Source: Arctopsyche grandis
Taxonomy: Eukaryota > Arthropoda > Insecta > Trichoptera > Hydropsychidae
Assembly: GCF_051622035.1 (NCBI RefSeq)
Contig: NC_135355.1
Span: 25,213,986-25,277,985 of the forward strand
DNA length: 64,000 bases
Reading direction: 5' to 3'
Made by a program: the position numbers and the translations under genes. Of the stretch, positions 37,331 through 49,639 are shown one piece after another. The notes under the pieces were generated by a model. The model saw only the letters and a program-made list of their open reading frames with translations. It did no database searches and had not been told where the DNA came from. The stretch's first letter is position 1, and every line of letters starts with the position of its first letter.

Positions 37331-39870
37331 AATACACATACGCGTTCGCGTGTCAATTTTAATGCAATTTTATATGTCAGCCGTCGCAATGTTAATAGTT
37401 AACATCAAATCAGGAATCTATGCTATATGATTTTATGCGTGACAGGGAATAACAATCGTATGTACATATGTATGTATGTATATATTATTTGCAAATGTAT
37501 TAATTTATTTTAATTTAAATTTGACAAACATAAAGTCTATTGTATTAAAATTATGAAAACATTAAGCATCTTTCACATTTTCTCATTACAAATATTAATG
37601 TACTGTTTCAACAGCATTGGACAAGTTTATAAATGTATTGATTTTCTGTTATATATGTACATAAATATATGTATGTGCGTTATTAGAGAAATTTCAAATT
37701 TACGACTCAAATATGTCATTCGTGGGATTAATTCCGGTAGTTTAAAGTTTACGGAAATACCCAACTTATGCGCCATTAAATTTCAAAACTTAATCGTTCT
37801 CCAAATCCGAAAATTATCTACTATGGGTTTTAAATTTTTGTATGTGTACATATGTACATACATATAATCCTAGTCGATTTTTTGTTAATATGAGGGATGC
37901 ATTCCACTAAGTAAAATATTTGCAAATTTTTTTGTGGCAAAAAAAGTGGAAATCAATTTTTTTTTTATATTTTGTTCACAATTCCATATTTCCGTTTCTG
38001 TTCCTTAAAACAATGAATAAATTGGCACCATTGTTTACTCGAATGCTCTCTCACCTTATTTTTACGGACGATTGTAGGTCATAAAATTGCCTGACTAAAA
38101 CGATAAAACATGTTTTACTGCCAAGAGCGGATGAAAAAAATTTCAATTTGATATTCGCTGAAATTTGGCATTTGATTATTTGAAATAAAATAATATAAAA
38201 CTCAAATTTCAAATTTTCATAGTATGCATATCACGAGACGAGCATAACATGAATCGATTACTTTCAAGCAATACAGTGTTGTTGGGAAAGTTTATTCAGT
38301 GCTATAAATTTAATAAAAAATTGCTTGAAACTTTAAAAAACTCGAAGCAGTCGAGAAAATTGAGGAAGTTAATTTAACAAAAGTATATATCATTTTTGAT
38401 TTTAATATAATGAACTAAATATGTATGTATTGTCCATATGTATGTATTTACATATACTCAATAGATTCATATTAATCAATTTCATTGAAAATTAAATCTT
38501 TTAATCACTGAATGTAACAAACGATAACCAGACATTCATTCTTTAATTTTTTCAACGGCGTATCATATCAATGGAGTTTTTTTCCAAAATCAAGAGGCAT
38601 AATTTTAAAGGAAAATACACTTTTGTTTTTAAAAGGTCACCACGCTTTAGCCTCATCAGCTAAAAAAATATGCGTAGCAACGATTGCTTAAAACGTAATT
38701 TTCTCCGTTTTTTGAACGCATTTTAATATCGAATACATACATTAATATATTCCCTAGGGGGAAATATACATAAACGAAATGTTATATTATACATGTATAC
38801 CATATTTTAAATTCTTATCCTGAATCGAATCTCAAAGACTTTTAGGGTTTGTGTGTAATTCGTCACAATCTATAAACCATTGTGGACCATTTATCAATGC
38901 GCAAGACTCTCGCTCGTAATCTGTCTACTGAAAGTTGAAATTTTTCACGTCGAAAAATCGAATATGCCATTCTCAAGACTTGAAAAATTTCAACCATTCG
39001 GTTTCGTCCCTGCATTAGCGCTTAGACTTGTATCGAAAATATTCTTATAGCCGGTATGTGTGAATTTTTATGTATGCGTCATTGTCGAATTTTGTTTTTT
39101 ATTCTTCATATATTCCTTAAATATATTATATTTTTATTTCTTTCATTGTCTTTCTCTCTTATCTATGGCAACCCCTCCACTCCAACATGTCTACTCTACA
39201 CTATGATCTATAATTTTCAAAAATTATTACAAATTATGTACGTAAATTTCATGCCAAACTCTAAACTTAGCGATTATTTAGTTTTTGGGGGCTTCTGAAA
39301 CGGATTTTCTATGATAAAACAATTTGTTAAATACTAAAACAAGAGCCTTAATTATTCAACAGTTTGATAAATATGCATGGACGCAATTTAATACATATCG
39401 AAATACTAATTGTAATATAATGGTTTGGCAGTGACACGACACAGCAGTTTGTATGTCGAAATTGATTGATTCATTCGGCAATTTCTACGGCATTCACACG
39501 CAAAGTCACTTTTGCTAATTAAATGTAATTAGTTTTATTGTTTCTTTTAGTGATTATTGCATAAGTTTTACAAGAAGCAAACGATGCGCTTGTTCATATT
39601 TGAGTACATACTTCAATGTGACACGGAAACGCTTTCGAGCTTAAACTCGGTTAGATTGCAATTTTTCAAACTTTCTTCTGGGATGATACTTCGCCGAGAG
39701 CAATCTCGACGAATTGCACGATGACAAATTAAAGTGTCACTTTTATTGCAGAATTGAATGTGCAGCCGACAGCTCTTCGTCTGCAGAGCGAAGCTGAAAG
39801 AAAAAAAAACATTCCAAATGCGTATTATATATGTATGTAATTGGGAGCATTACATTCGTATGATATACAT
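37331..39870. other. Non-coding stretch
   Basis: AT-rich, with TACATA tracts near 37460, 37850 and 38420. Positions 39480-39800 look unique and slightly richer in GC. No gene seen. Confidence 0.5.
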
Positions 39871-40545
39871 AGTTACGTAGAGATTAGGTGATTGGTACTC
39901 ATCGACCACTGGTTTATCATCGCTGATCACCTGATATCGCGTTCGTGCCAAAAAGGCCTCAGCGTTTAAACAAGCCACATATAACAACCAATAAGATATC
40001 CCGATCCATCGACCAATGATCTCTCTGTGCGGAGGGTCTACCTCACGGGACCGAAAGTGAAAAGCCCGAAAAATCAAATATCGGAAGGCAAAGATCGAAA
40101 ATCGAAAGATCTTAAGTCGAAAGATCAAAAAAAAAAGGGTACATGGTAAACAGTACTATGTATATATATAATATATATGAGTGGCATGCGGTGAAATTAT
40201 CTCTCTTTTTGTCACACAGCCTTGTTTAATGTGCGCGCGCAGGATACGGGAGGAAAAGCCTGTTCCTCTTGTTCCTGTTGTATCCTGCTCACGCAAATTA
40301 AGTGAGGATGTACGAAGGGGGGAGAGAGACTTTTACCGCATGCCACTGATATATACTAACCGTTTTTCATATGTATGCTTGGTAAACGAACATTTTCGAC
40401 TTTTTAACATACGGTGCGGTGACGGTCACCCCTGTGTGGAGTACCCAATGAGTTGAAATGTTAGGTGGTTTTGGTCAGTGCTTTATTGGAGCTGCCAGGC
40501 TGACGGATCAAGAACAATAAACTAACTCTACCAATACTGCCTGTG
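39871..40545 (+). mobile_element. Decayed LTR carrying a nested element
   Basis: 39871-40033 resembles the first half of the solo LTR at 2667: TTACGTAGAGATTAGGTG, GATCACCTGATATCGCGTTC and AAGGCCTCA all have close counterparts there. After a nested insertion, 40441-40545 includes AATAAACTAACTCTACCAA, similar to the LTR 3' part AATAAACCACTTCTACAAC. Boundaries are approximate. Confidence 0.6.
40034..40431. mobile_element. 9-bp-TSD element, family GGGTCTACC, copy 2
   Basis: Begins GGGTCTACCTCACGG and ends GACGGTCACCC. CTGTGCGGA (40025-40033) and CTGTGTGGA (40432-40440) are a 9-bp TSD with one mismatch. Shares ATATCGGAAGGCAAAGATCG and GATACGGGAGGAAAAGCC with copies 1 and 3. Sits inside the decayed LTR. 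Confidence 0.8.
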
Positions 40546-41879
40546 TCTTTTATGTTTTTCATTATTTTTTGTAATATATTCAATACTTGTCGAATTCAAT
40601 TTTGAGCGTATTTTTATACAATAAATTAGCCGACACACCGCTAACTAAACGAATTAACTTAACGAACTCGAATGTTCTTCCAGCAATTCACAATCACGAC
40701 TTTGTTTGAACAAAAATATAAATTTGCATTGAGATGTAAATTAAGTCGGCTTCAACGAAGCTTTTTCCGTCACTGATTTCTTAATTATTCATAGCCATTA
40801 CTTTGCGTGTATCTAATTAGTCAAGATAAACACTTTTGTACTATGGGAAATTTTCCATATAATAACATGAAAATTATAAAACAAATATTTTCAGATATTA
40901 TTATACATATGTAGCTAGTAGTGAAAAATTGTTATTTGATTAAAATCTCCTATTATTAAAAAAAAATAACAGAAACATTTAATAACTTTATTTTATAAAC
41001 ATACATAAAATACTTAAAATCACACAAAAAGAGCAATCAAAACATCGTATTGTAAATATGTACATATTATAGAGGTTCATTTATACCATTACAGCTTATG
41101 CCGGCAACTGCACGTAAACAGCAGTACGAAAAATATTCTTTAGTACATTATATATGTATGTATATGGACACGTTCATATGTTCCGTAATATTTACTTGGC
41201 GTATCCATAACGGCAGTAACCGACACGATCTATTCGTATTATACAGCAGTGCATATCACCGAAACGTATCAAGCAGAACCGGTTTTCTTTGGCCACTGTG
41301 GAAATATTTTTGGAAACGTCATATTGTGACAATATTGACTCGACGATATTTTTTCAATGCCATCTTATCAATTCCCGATAAATCATCACCAGTGATATCA
41401 CTGTTCTTCAGGTCATGCACGGGCACTACGAAAACACCACTCCGTCCTCCAAAATTGTGAATTGGGTGACTCGACGATGACACAAGCAATCGTTGCACCC
41501 TGTAATGTATGTATATATGTATGTATATGTAAGCCGATTTTGCCTTGTACTCGTCCAAAATAAGTATGAACGTGCCGAAAACATATGAATAGAAGTACTC
41601 CTTTCCGTACAGTGTTGTGCCGAGCCGTTGACGAGCAGTGCTGGACAATATAAACGGACCTTAATATGTGCTAGATAACTGCGACCATTATTTTCAATTT
41701 GAAATTACCTTTGTTATAATTACAACATTAACAATTTTATACAAGTTCAACCTTTAGTCCTGAGGTCCATTAGGCTACCTTCAAAATTTATGATGAATAT
41801 AATATTAAACCGTACAAATATTATACGTACAAATGTACATATATAAAATAAGTAATTATTTATATTTTATTAAGGGCAA
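40546..41879. other. Non-coding stretch
   Basis: AT-rich. ORFs at 41098-41460 and 41319-41648 overlap on opposite strands around 41200-41650; neither shows a domain, and I do not call them. Nothing else seen. Confidence 0.45.
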
Positions 41880-42370
41880 ATAATAAACATGTACGGGATT
41901 AAAGAAGAAGAAATAAAGAGACAGGTGTATGAAATTAGGATGGAGTGCATTTGGACCGTTTTTAAATCAAAAATACCACTTTGCCTTAATGAAAAATTCT
42001 TCGGTCAATATGTTTTGTCAGTAATGACGTATGGATATGAAACTTAGACATTAAACGCCAAGATGCTACGCCGAGTCCAATGCACTCACAGAGGAATGGA
42101 AGACTGTATTCTCGGCATAACGAGGAGAGCTAAGAAAATGTATACGTGGGTGAGAAATATGACAAGGGTAGTGGATATAGATGGCTAGAAGAATGTAAAA
42201 AAGTACTAAAATGCTACCCGAGAAAGGGTGAAAGGAAGGCCGTAATAAAGTTAGAAAAATGAACGGGGTGGGATATGTACATATGTAGATAAGAGTTGCA
42301 CAAAACAGAGATGAATGGGAGTGTGTTGGGGGCCTTCATCTTGCAGTGAATTAGGAGTGACTGTGTGTAG
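41880..42370 (+). mobile_element. RTE-clade LINE 3' fragment
   Basis: Broken frame reading FKSKIPLCLNEKFFGQYVLS, then VMTYGYET, a stop where Trp is expected, LNAKMLRRVQCT and ITRRAKKMYTWVRNMTRVVD. This order is the conserved C-terminal end of RTE reverse transcriptases. The end carries GATGCTGATGATGATAAT, like the short 3' repeats of RTE elements. Inactive. Confidence 0.8.
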
Positions 42371-43860
42371 ATGCTGATGATGATAATGTATATGAAAGTA
42401 TTTAACATACTAGCTGCCGATACATTTCATAAATATTATATGTATTGAATTAATCATATATTTGAAAACCTACTACATGTAAGTTGTACATAGATACGAA
42501 ACTTTTTCAATTAATATTACATATTATGGTCTCGCATTGGTTTTCTGTACATCCATAATTGGATATCCAAAATTCCTCATGTTATCTGAATAATAAAATA
42601 AAAACTCGATGAAATTTATACAAAGAAGTTCTCGTCGCTATTTATTTATTTTATATTATTTCGTTACGTAATAATACACGACGTTCCACGAAACTTTGCG
42701 AGTGCGATTTGAATAAATTATACGACGCAGTAAGTAGCTTAAGTAGAAGGGAGCTCGCCATGAAAACGAGGAAAGTCTTCCGTGGAAAGTCCTGCGCGCG
42801 TACCGACGAGTTTTTCCGCGCATATCGAGGTAATCCCTTTCATAATCCGCATTTCTCCGTATATGTGCGTGTTGCCGCTGATTACTGCCGTCGGATTATC
42901 ACCAATTAGCTAATACAGTTTTATCCTAACGCTTTTTGTGCGTTCATCCCCCTCGACCGGGTCTCGTTACATCCACGCATTTAACCGGATAATCCTGTCA
43001 CGCAACTCGCGTGACAACATTCGTCTTTGCGCTCGCGCGGGCGGCAAAGACCCTCTTTATCTCGAAATTTAGTCCCCCGTCGTATATTACTTAAAATCGT
43101 TTTAAAAGCACGAGCGTGAGCATCGTTTAAGGGTGTCGAAATTTCGACTATCTTAAGTACTGGATTTCTTATACTTATGCGCTATTTTCTCAAGAAGGTG
43201 ACGGCGATGAACATGTTATCGGCTACATATACCTATATGTACATACATGATATAATCGAGTAGTCGGAGAGCTGATGACTTTTAAACAAAACTGTTTTTT
43301 AGATTATATTGTTAAAATTTTACAGTTTTATCTTTTATCTGAAAATTGTCCAGAACACAACTTACAACACTTTATTAATCAAAGCTATCGCTTTTTCTCC
43401 AATTTCCTTCTTCAATCTTCTCCAAAAAGCAAAGACAGTTCAATTCCAAATATTTTTACAACACTTCATAAAAAAAAAACATTCATTGTAATGAAAAAAT
43501 TAGTGCAATGAATCTGATTTTTACGAGGCCTCTTCTTATGTTTACTTCGCAAACGATTCAGTATATTTTCCTACAGTCTTCTGATCGTCTTGAAACTTTG
43601 TCATTTTGTACGGTTTGAATTTAAAATCATTTCTGGTGAAAAATAATCGTAATTCACGTTTAAAAATTCTACAATTTTGACCATCTTGACGTTTACTGGT
43701 AAATAGACTTATGTATTTACCTTTTTGTCGCCACTCTTTCGTTTTGTCAGAATTTAATTGTTTAAACGACTATAACTTTATCTTTTTCACACTATATCAT
43801 ATATAATTTGCATTATAGGCTCTCATATACATATATTTTTACTTCATCCATAGATTATAT
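42371..43860. other. Non-coding stretch with a GC-richer island
   Basis: 42690-43110 stands out: it contains CGCGCGTACCGACGAG, CATCCCCCTCGACCGG and GCGCTCGCGCGGGCGGC in otherwise AT-rich DNA, and I find no repeat partner for it. The ORF at 42709-42909 covers part of it but has no domain. The rest is AT-rich. Confidence 0.5.
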
Positions 43861-43868
43861 ATTGAATG

Positions 43869-45140
43869 CAGTGCCGGTTTTAGGGGGGGGGCTGGGTCGG
43901 GCGGCACCTGAAAGCGCCGAGTAAGTTAGGGCGTCACTTAATGCGCCGAAGGCGCTTCAAAATTTAAAATTAGAACGCCAAAGGCGCTCCAAAATTTTAG
44001 ATCAAAGCGTTAAGGTGCCTCTACGTTCTAAGTTCAAACATTTGTACTTGGCAAATTATATTCATTTGGCGAAGGCGCATTCCCTTTTATATTATATTAT
44101 ACTTATCAAAAAAATTAGTTCCACATTTCTCTGTGGCATCCACAATTTAAACCTTGTGCTATATGACGCTGAAACATCTTCTGTAACATCACAAACTTTT
44201 TTCGGTATTCTCCAAAGATTGTTTACCTTGTTTTCAGCTTGATTATATCGCTGGAAGATTCTAACTGATCACGTGCAATTATATTCCTTAAAAAATTAAT
44301 TTGACACTTGATGGGAAGCGAAAATAGTAAGTTTCAGCTAAAAATTTAGTAGTGGAATTACAAATAGAAGCGGTATTTAAATAAAGTAACAATTTATTAA
44401 AAAGTTAAACGGCAATTTGACGAAAATACAAAAAACGAGTTAATCATTTGTCCTGAGAAATAGTTCGAGTTCGAGTTTTTTAATTCTCTCTTAATCCTTA
44501 ACATTTGTGTCAATGAAAGAAAGATTCAAGCAGTTGATTGAATATTCAAAACCGTGAGGTTTTTTGTATTTTGTAAACAATCTACCGGAAAGTAACGAAC
44601 TTCGTAAATATTGTGCCGATCTTCAAATTAAGCTCACCACGAATTCAAAATCTGATATCATTAGTAATGAACTTATTAGTTAAAAAGCCTATAATTCAAA
44701 TAAAAGGTAAAATTAATCCAATTCCAACTAAGCAATCAAAAAAAACATTTACAAGAATTATATACAAACATTTGGGTTGCTATGAGAAATTTGTTTAGTT
44801 TTTCGAAACTTAAATTAATTAAAACTTATCCCCGATCTAGAGTGTCGCAAAATAGACTTTCCAGTTTGGGAACTCAATCTATTGAAAATGATAGAAAATT
44901 ATCGCTGAAAATCTTAATTTTTCAGCTTTAATTAAAGATTTTGGCTCGGAAAATTCACTTCTGAAATATAATTTTATTTATTTTTAACTCCACCAGTGGG
45001 GTTGGGAAACCTTATTAACCACTTTTCTGCCAGTCTCAAGCCCGGAAAAAGGAGGATGGTAACCCCTTTTTTAATATTTTTTCTAGGAGCACTTAGAAAA
45101 AAATTGTCCGAGGGCACCATAGGGTGTAAGGCCGGCACTG
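43869..45140 (+). mobile_element. Decayed hAT transposon, exact 8-bp TSD
   Basis: ATTGAATG at 43861-43868 and 45141-45148 flanks ends CAGTGCCGG and CCGGCACTG. Inside, the plus strand keeps recognisable pieces of a TTF-type hAT transposase: MKERFKQLIEYSKP at about 44513, LPESNELRKYCADLQI, and near 44790-44900 the dimerisation region FSKLKLIKTYPRSRVSQNRL. Stops and lost segments make it dead. The GCGCCGAAGGCGC palindrome at about 43945 lies near the left end. Confidence 0.88.
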
Positions 45141-45188
45141 ATTGAATGTTAAAATGTTTATATTATAATGGTGATTCGATATGCTTGC

Positions 45189-45255
45189 TATGACCAAATA
45201 CCCCAGGCTAAACTGTCAGTGTGACGTTTGTGAGCCTGGGGTATTTGGCCATAAC
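45189..45255. repeat. Hairpin with about 20-bp stem
   Basis: ATGACCAAATACCCCAGGCT pairs with AGCCTGGGGTATTTGGCCAT, one mismatch. GTGACGTTTGTGA lies in the loop side and is repeated just after the stem at about 45260. Confidence 0.8.
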
Positions 45256-46169
45256 AAGGGTGACGTTTGTGACCGCTGTACCAATCGGTCGATCTTTTTG
45301 TTCTTGTTTACATTTGTTTGAAAAACAAGAAATAATTAAAATACTATTATCAGTCTTTCATTTCACACAGTAAATTTCTTTTGAATTTTACTGTATTCAT
45401 TGACACTTTTCTTACTATGCTAAAAATCACCAAACCACTATCCTGGACACCAAGCATTAAGTTAAAATTATTATTTTAAGGTAAAATAATGCAAAATCTT
45501 TCGAGATTAATTATTGTTATAAAATTAGCTATAAAAATCATATTATCGTGTATTAAACGTCAAATAATATAAAATAAATTGCAAGAAATGAAGAATTTCC
45601 TCTCTCTCGCATGTGCGAGGCACGTGTACGAGGAGCTTCCATCGAAAATATGTTGACATTGATCAATGTTTTTATTTCATAATGACATATGTAATTCGAA
45701 TCATAGAGGCTTTGATGAAGAATATATAAAATATGACAATTCTGCATTCAGTATGTTTGGAGATACAAAATAAAAAAATGTCCTAGTGACTCGATATCAC
45801 AATCACAATGTGGCAAGTGTTAAAGGTTGAAGCTAATTTTGATCTCCTATTCTTGTACAAATTTGATGATGCAACCTCCTAGACTTCAAACGACTAGTTC
45901 GTTTATCATCCTTTGCATTATTTGGAGCTTTTTAATCTTTTAGCATGAGTGATTCGGTGAAAATGGCAAAATTATTTCTCCTAAGTATAAAATATTCAAA
46001 AATAATCACTTCAAAGCTAATTTTTTATTTTTATAAAATTTATATTTACCATAGTGCCATTACCGACTACCCCAAGGCGATACCTATATCTAAGGCTTTA
46101 CATATATACTACAATATATTTATGTATATATAAATTTATAATAATATTATAAATTTCAAATTAAATGCA

Positions 46170-46310
46170 AATAATGGTGACAAATGAGGGTAGGTGGCCG
46201 ATTTGATATGAACCGTTTCAACTAAATTAGCAAACTGATAGGAAACGATCGACCTGGAGTTACTTATATACATATATCCAAAGTCTGGCCAACAACACCG
46301 GGTATAATAT
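46170..46310 (-). mobile_element. SINE fragment
   Basis: In reverse: GGTGACAAATGAGGGTAGG, AACCGTTTCAACTAAATT, GATAGGAAACGATCGACC; these match the middle of the SINE at 35512-35972. Both ends are missing. Confidence 0.65.
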
Positions 46311-47455
46311 GTATAATCATACTGATTATATTATAAGTTTGTGTTATTAACTTAAATTTACATACATGATGGAATTAAAACAATCCCCTATCGTTCAATT
46401 CTTAGAATTTTCACATTCTGCAAAATTTCCGTTTTGGATAAACAAACAAAGGATTAAATGCTAGCACCATAGGTATAAATGTACGTGCGAACATACATAT
46501 GTATATGACCTACATATATGTATATTTTAATGTATTTCCTTAATAATGCGTTGTATTTGAGGAACACAAAGTTTCCTGCGTAGCTAAGTAGTGTCTTGTT
46601 TTCTTGCACGTGTAAATTATATATTAAGGACCTCGCCTTTATCAGGTCAAGCGTAAATTTGACAAGCGATTACGGTAGTATATCATTCGTTTGTTACGCA
46701 GCACTCGGTAAATTATTACGAGGATTCTAACCGAACGAACAGCTGCTATTTTCGTCAAAGTTTTCCCAGCATGCCATCCAATATACATATGTACATATAT
46801 AGAAACTATCAAAAAATGAAGGCATTTTTTCCTTTTGCCCCGTTGAATTTTCCCCGGTAAATTTTCCGGTATTAAAAATTGTAGCTCAGAGTGTTCATGG
46901 AAAGTGACATATGGTGGAGGACAGCGAATGCCTTCTGACGCTACACTAACACTCCCAAATTACTTTTCGTTGGAATTCGTATTTTATGAATGCAACCATT
47001 CTCATAAAATTTCATACATGAAACTTTTGCCAGTATTAAAAATAAAAGGATTCAAAATTAGAAAATTTCGTCTTCAAAAAAATACGAATGTACCTGCGGA
47101 AAAGAAGCGGTTTTCAAACAAAATTCAATTTATTTTGAAACATTGAAACACAAAATATCTTTTTTTGTCAAAATAAGTTTTTTTTAAATAAATTCATTAT
47201 TTGTATAATGTAAAGAAAAAAAGACGCTGTAGATGAAAGTTTTTTTTTCGAAAAGTGATAGCTAGGCACGAAAAACGTAGATTTTCCTTGCTCTATTATA
47301 ATTATTGTAACTTGCCTTTTAAAATTAAAAAAAGTCTATGGAGGTTCTATGTGCGTCTATTTGGATACTGTTGTATGTGTTCGTACTGTTGTGTGTTGGA
47401 GAGGATGATAAACACAGCGTAATTTTGACGAGGTTATTTATTCATTAATCAGCGA

Positions 47456-47870
47456 CGTGGACAGTGTGGTTAGCATATTATGCTTTCGAGCAAATAGTCA
47501 CGGGTTCGAGTCCTACTAGAGTCCTGCTGCTGGCCATATCTTGTTTTTGTGACTCCAGGTCAATCGTTTCTTATCAGAGTTTGCCAATTTCTCTTATTTT
47601 CATTGAAACGGTTCCTGTAAAATTTCATTTCCTTTCCTATCTCTCTTGCTAATCTCAAGTTATTCAGCCTATTGAGGGTCGCCAATTTAATTATAAAATG
47701 CTGCATAAATTTCTCCATAGGTGTCACTGTGGATGTTTGAATGAATTCGCCTAGTATAAAATGCTTGTGTATATTAATTGCATTGTACATATCTGTCTAA
47801 ATGCACTCGTCGCTTTGGATGGATTTGTAATGGCGAGTGTTAATGTTCTATGAAATAAAATTAAATAAAA
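47456..47870 (+). mobile_element. SINE-like element, variant
   Basis: The head GTGTGGTTAGCATATTATGC with GGGTTCGAGTCC (B box) is tRNA-like. The body GTGACTCCAGGTCAATCGTT and GAGTTTGCCAATTTCTC matches the SINE core, but the 3' part differs and ends in AAATAAAATTAAATAAAA. Confidence 0.65.
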
Positions 47871-49245
47871 ATATATTTTATAGGGGTAGGGTGAGTGAGA
47901 CGTGTTAGTAATGCACAACTGCTTATTTTGGCAGCCGGGGAGGAAGTAAATGCTTACCGGCGAAGCACTGGCCAACCGATGGTTTTTCGGCCATAATTTA
48001 ATATTGTAAATTGTACATTTAAGCGATGGAGCGTATTGCGTGTCCATGGAGGTCTCAGGGTTGAACTGTGGTTGAATCGGAACTCTGCTAGTCGAGGAAA
48101 ACATCTGGTGAATAGGGTTTGTTGTGGCACGTACGAGTACTTTTGCAAAAAAAAGCATGTTTATGCTATTTTAATTTTAAACGTAAAATATACATTTTAA
48201 AATGCAGGGGAGCGTTCCGGCTCAAAAAAGAATTACCCCCTCCACTCTACGTAAGGCGTGCCAATAGGCAAGTGCCTCATAAACAGCTAGTATCTAAAAT
48301 ACTCCACCCATACACACTATGCACGTTCGCTAGCTGCTCGCTCTGCACGTTTAAAATATATTTTTTAAATATATTTTATATTTTAAATAAATTAATATGA
48401 AGTTCTTTATTACCATCATTAAGCTTCAGAATTAATAATGGACAACCTGTAATAATTATACGTTCTCATTGATGAGGTTTTAATTGTACATGAAATTGTT
48501 TTCAATTTTCGTGTAGGACTTATCTCACTTTTGCTATGCAGAGGTCAACAACGAACAAAGAACCGAAACATTACGACCATTGTCGAACGTTTTGGTGACA
48601 TTGTACCGCGTCGGCTGCCATTTGCAACCACAAAGGACCAATTTATGACCGTAAAATGACGGACAATGTACATTTGGAGATAGACCATCAATCATATTGT
48701 AACACGACATCACCATCCCCGCCAAAAACCACCCCCAGAGGATACACGGGTCATTGGCGCGCGCGTCCAACACTCCAATGGGCCATTACATTACGAAATT
48801 TGTATACATCACGATTTAATACCATTTGGACAACAGTAAATGAGTGCTTTCAGCCGCTAGTGTACAAAATATATTTTAATACTAATCGATTAGTGATCTC
48901 ATAAAATAAAATAATATTACATTCTATGTCATAAAAATTTTTCCTATCAAATGTATGGCCGTGCACTAGATTTTTTCAGGAGCATTCCAACTGAGAGACT
49001 TTTTTTTAATTCAAAGGTGAAGCAAATTTTTTGGTGATTAGTGTACTCATATTATTCTTTTATTAGAGTTTATTCGAATAAAATAATTATTCAAGAAATA
49101 GCATCTCCGAAGCTGCATGTATTTTATTGTTTTTTTTTCTAAAATTTCAAGGTTGTCTAAATGTGTTTCAAGATTATTTCATATTTCAGATCTATTTTAT
49201 TTGAAAATCAAATATCATTACATGAATGAATTAATTAATTCATAA
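47871..49245. other. Non-coding stretch
   Basis: 48530-48890 is GC-richer and unique in this window (CACCCCCAGAGGATACACGG, GGCGCGCGCG). ORFs on both strands overlap there and I see no domain. The remainder is AT-rich. Confidence 0.45.
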
Positions 49246-49639
49246 TGTTACGTATAATAAAAAGAGCCGCAGAGTAATTGCGATTGGATTAGGCCGGGTA
49301 GCGTCCTGAGAGACCGTGTGACCGGTATAAGTGGTTTTAAGGATTATCGACAGGCTAAGTGCAAGTAAGCTAAACAATTATTGCACTTCCCAGAATTGAC
49401 CTGTACCGTGGGAGCGAATGTCGTGGGAAGACATATCCGTACGTGACCATAACAATAGGTAAACAAATTAGACGTCGAAGATGTCCTGAGAGATCTATCC
49501 CTTATAAGGCAATACTTAGACGATATCATGTCAGTCTGGGCTGAGCACTGCTAGTGCGTGTATCTCCTTAATCATCAATAAATGCTGTGAGATGACTGTT
49601 GGCCCTTTACTTGGATCCTCCGCCCACCCCTACGTAACA
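49246..49639. mobile_element. Solo LTR, second family
   Basis: Begins TGTTACGTATAATA and ends CCCCTACGTAACA, with AATAAA in the 3' third (about 49578). Flanks are ATAA before and ATAC after, so a 4-bp TSD with one mismatch is possible. Different in sequence from the LTR at 2667. No internal region adjoins. Confidence 0.7.

Larger units (their letters stand above)
45141..47455. other. Non-coding stretch
   Basis: AT-rich. Contains a hairpin at 45189-45255, a reverse SINE fragment at about 46170-46310, and TACATA tracts near 46490. No gene supported. Confidence 0.5.

Noticed and set aside
41098-41648. Overlapping ORFs of 120 and 109 codons on opposite strands
   Set aside because: No domain, no paralogue in the window, no splice pattern; could be chance.
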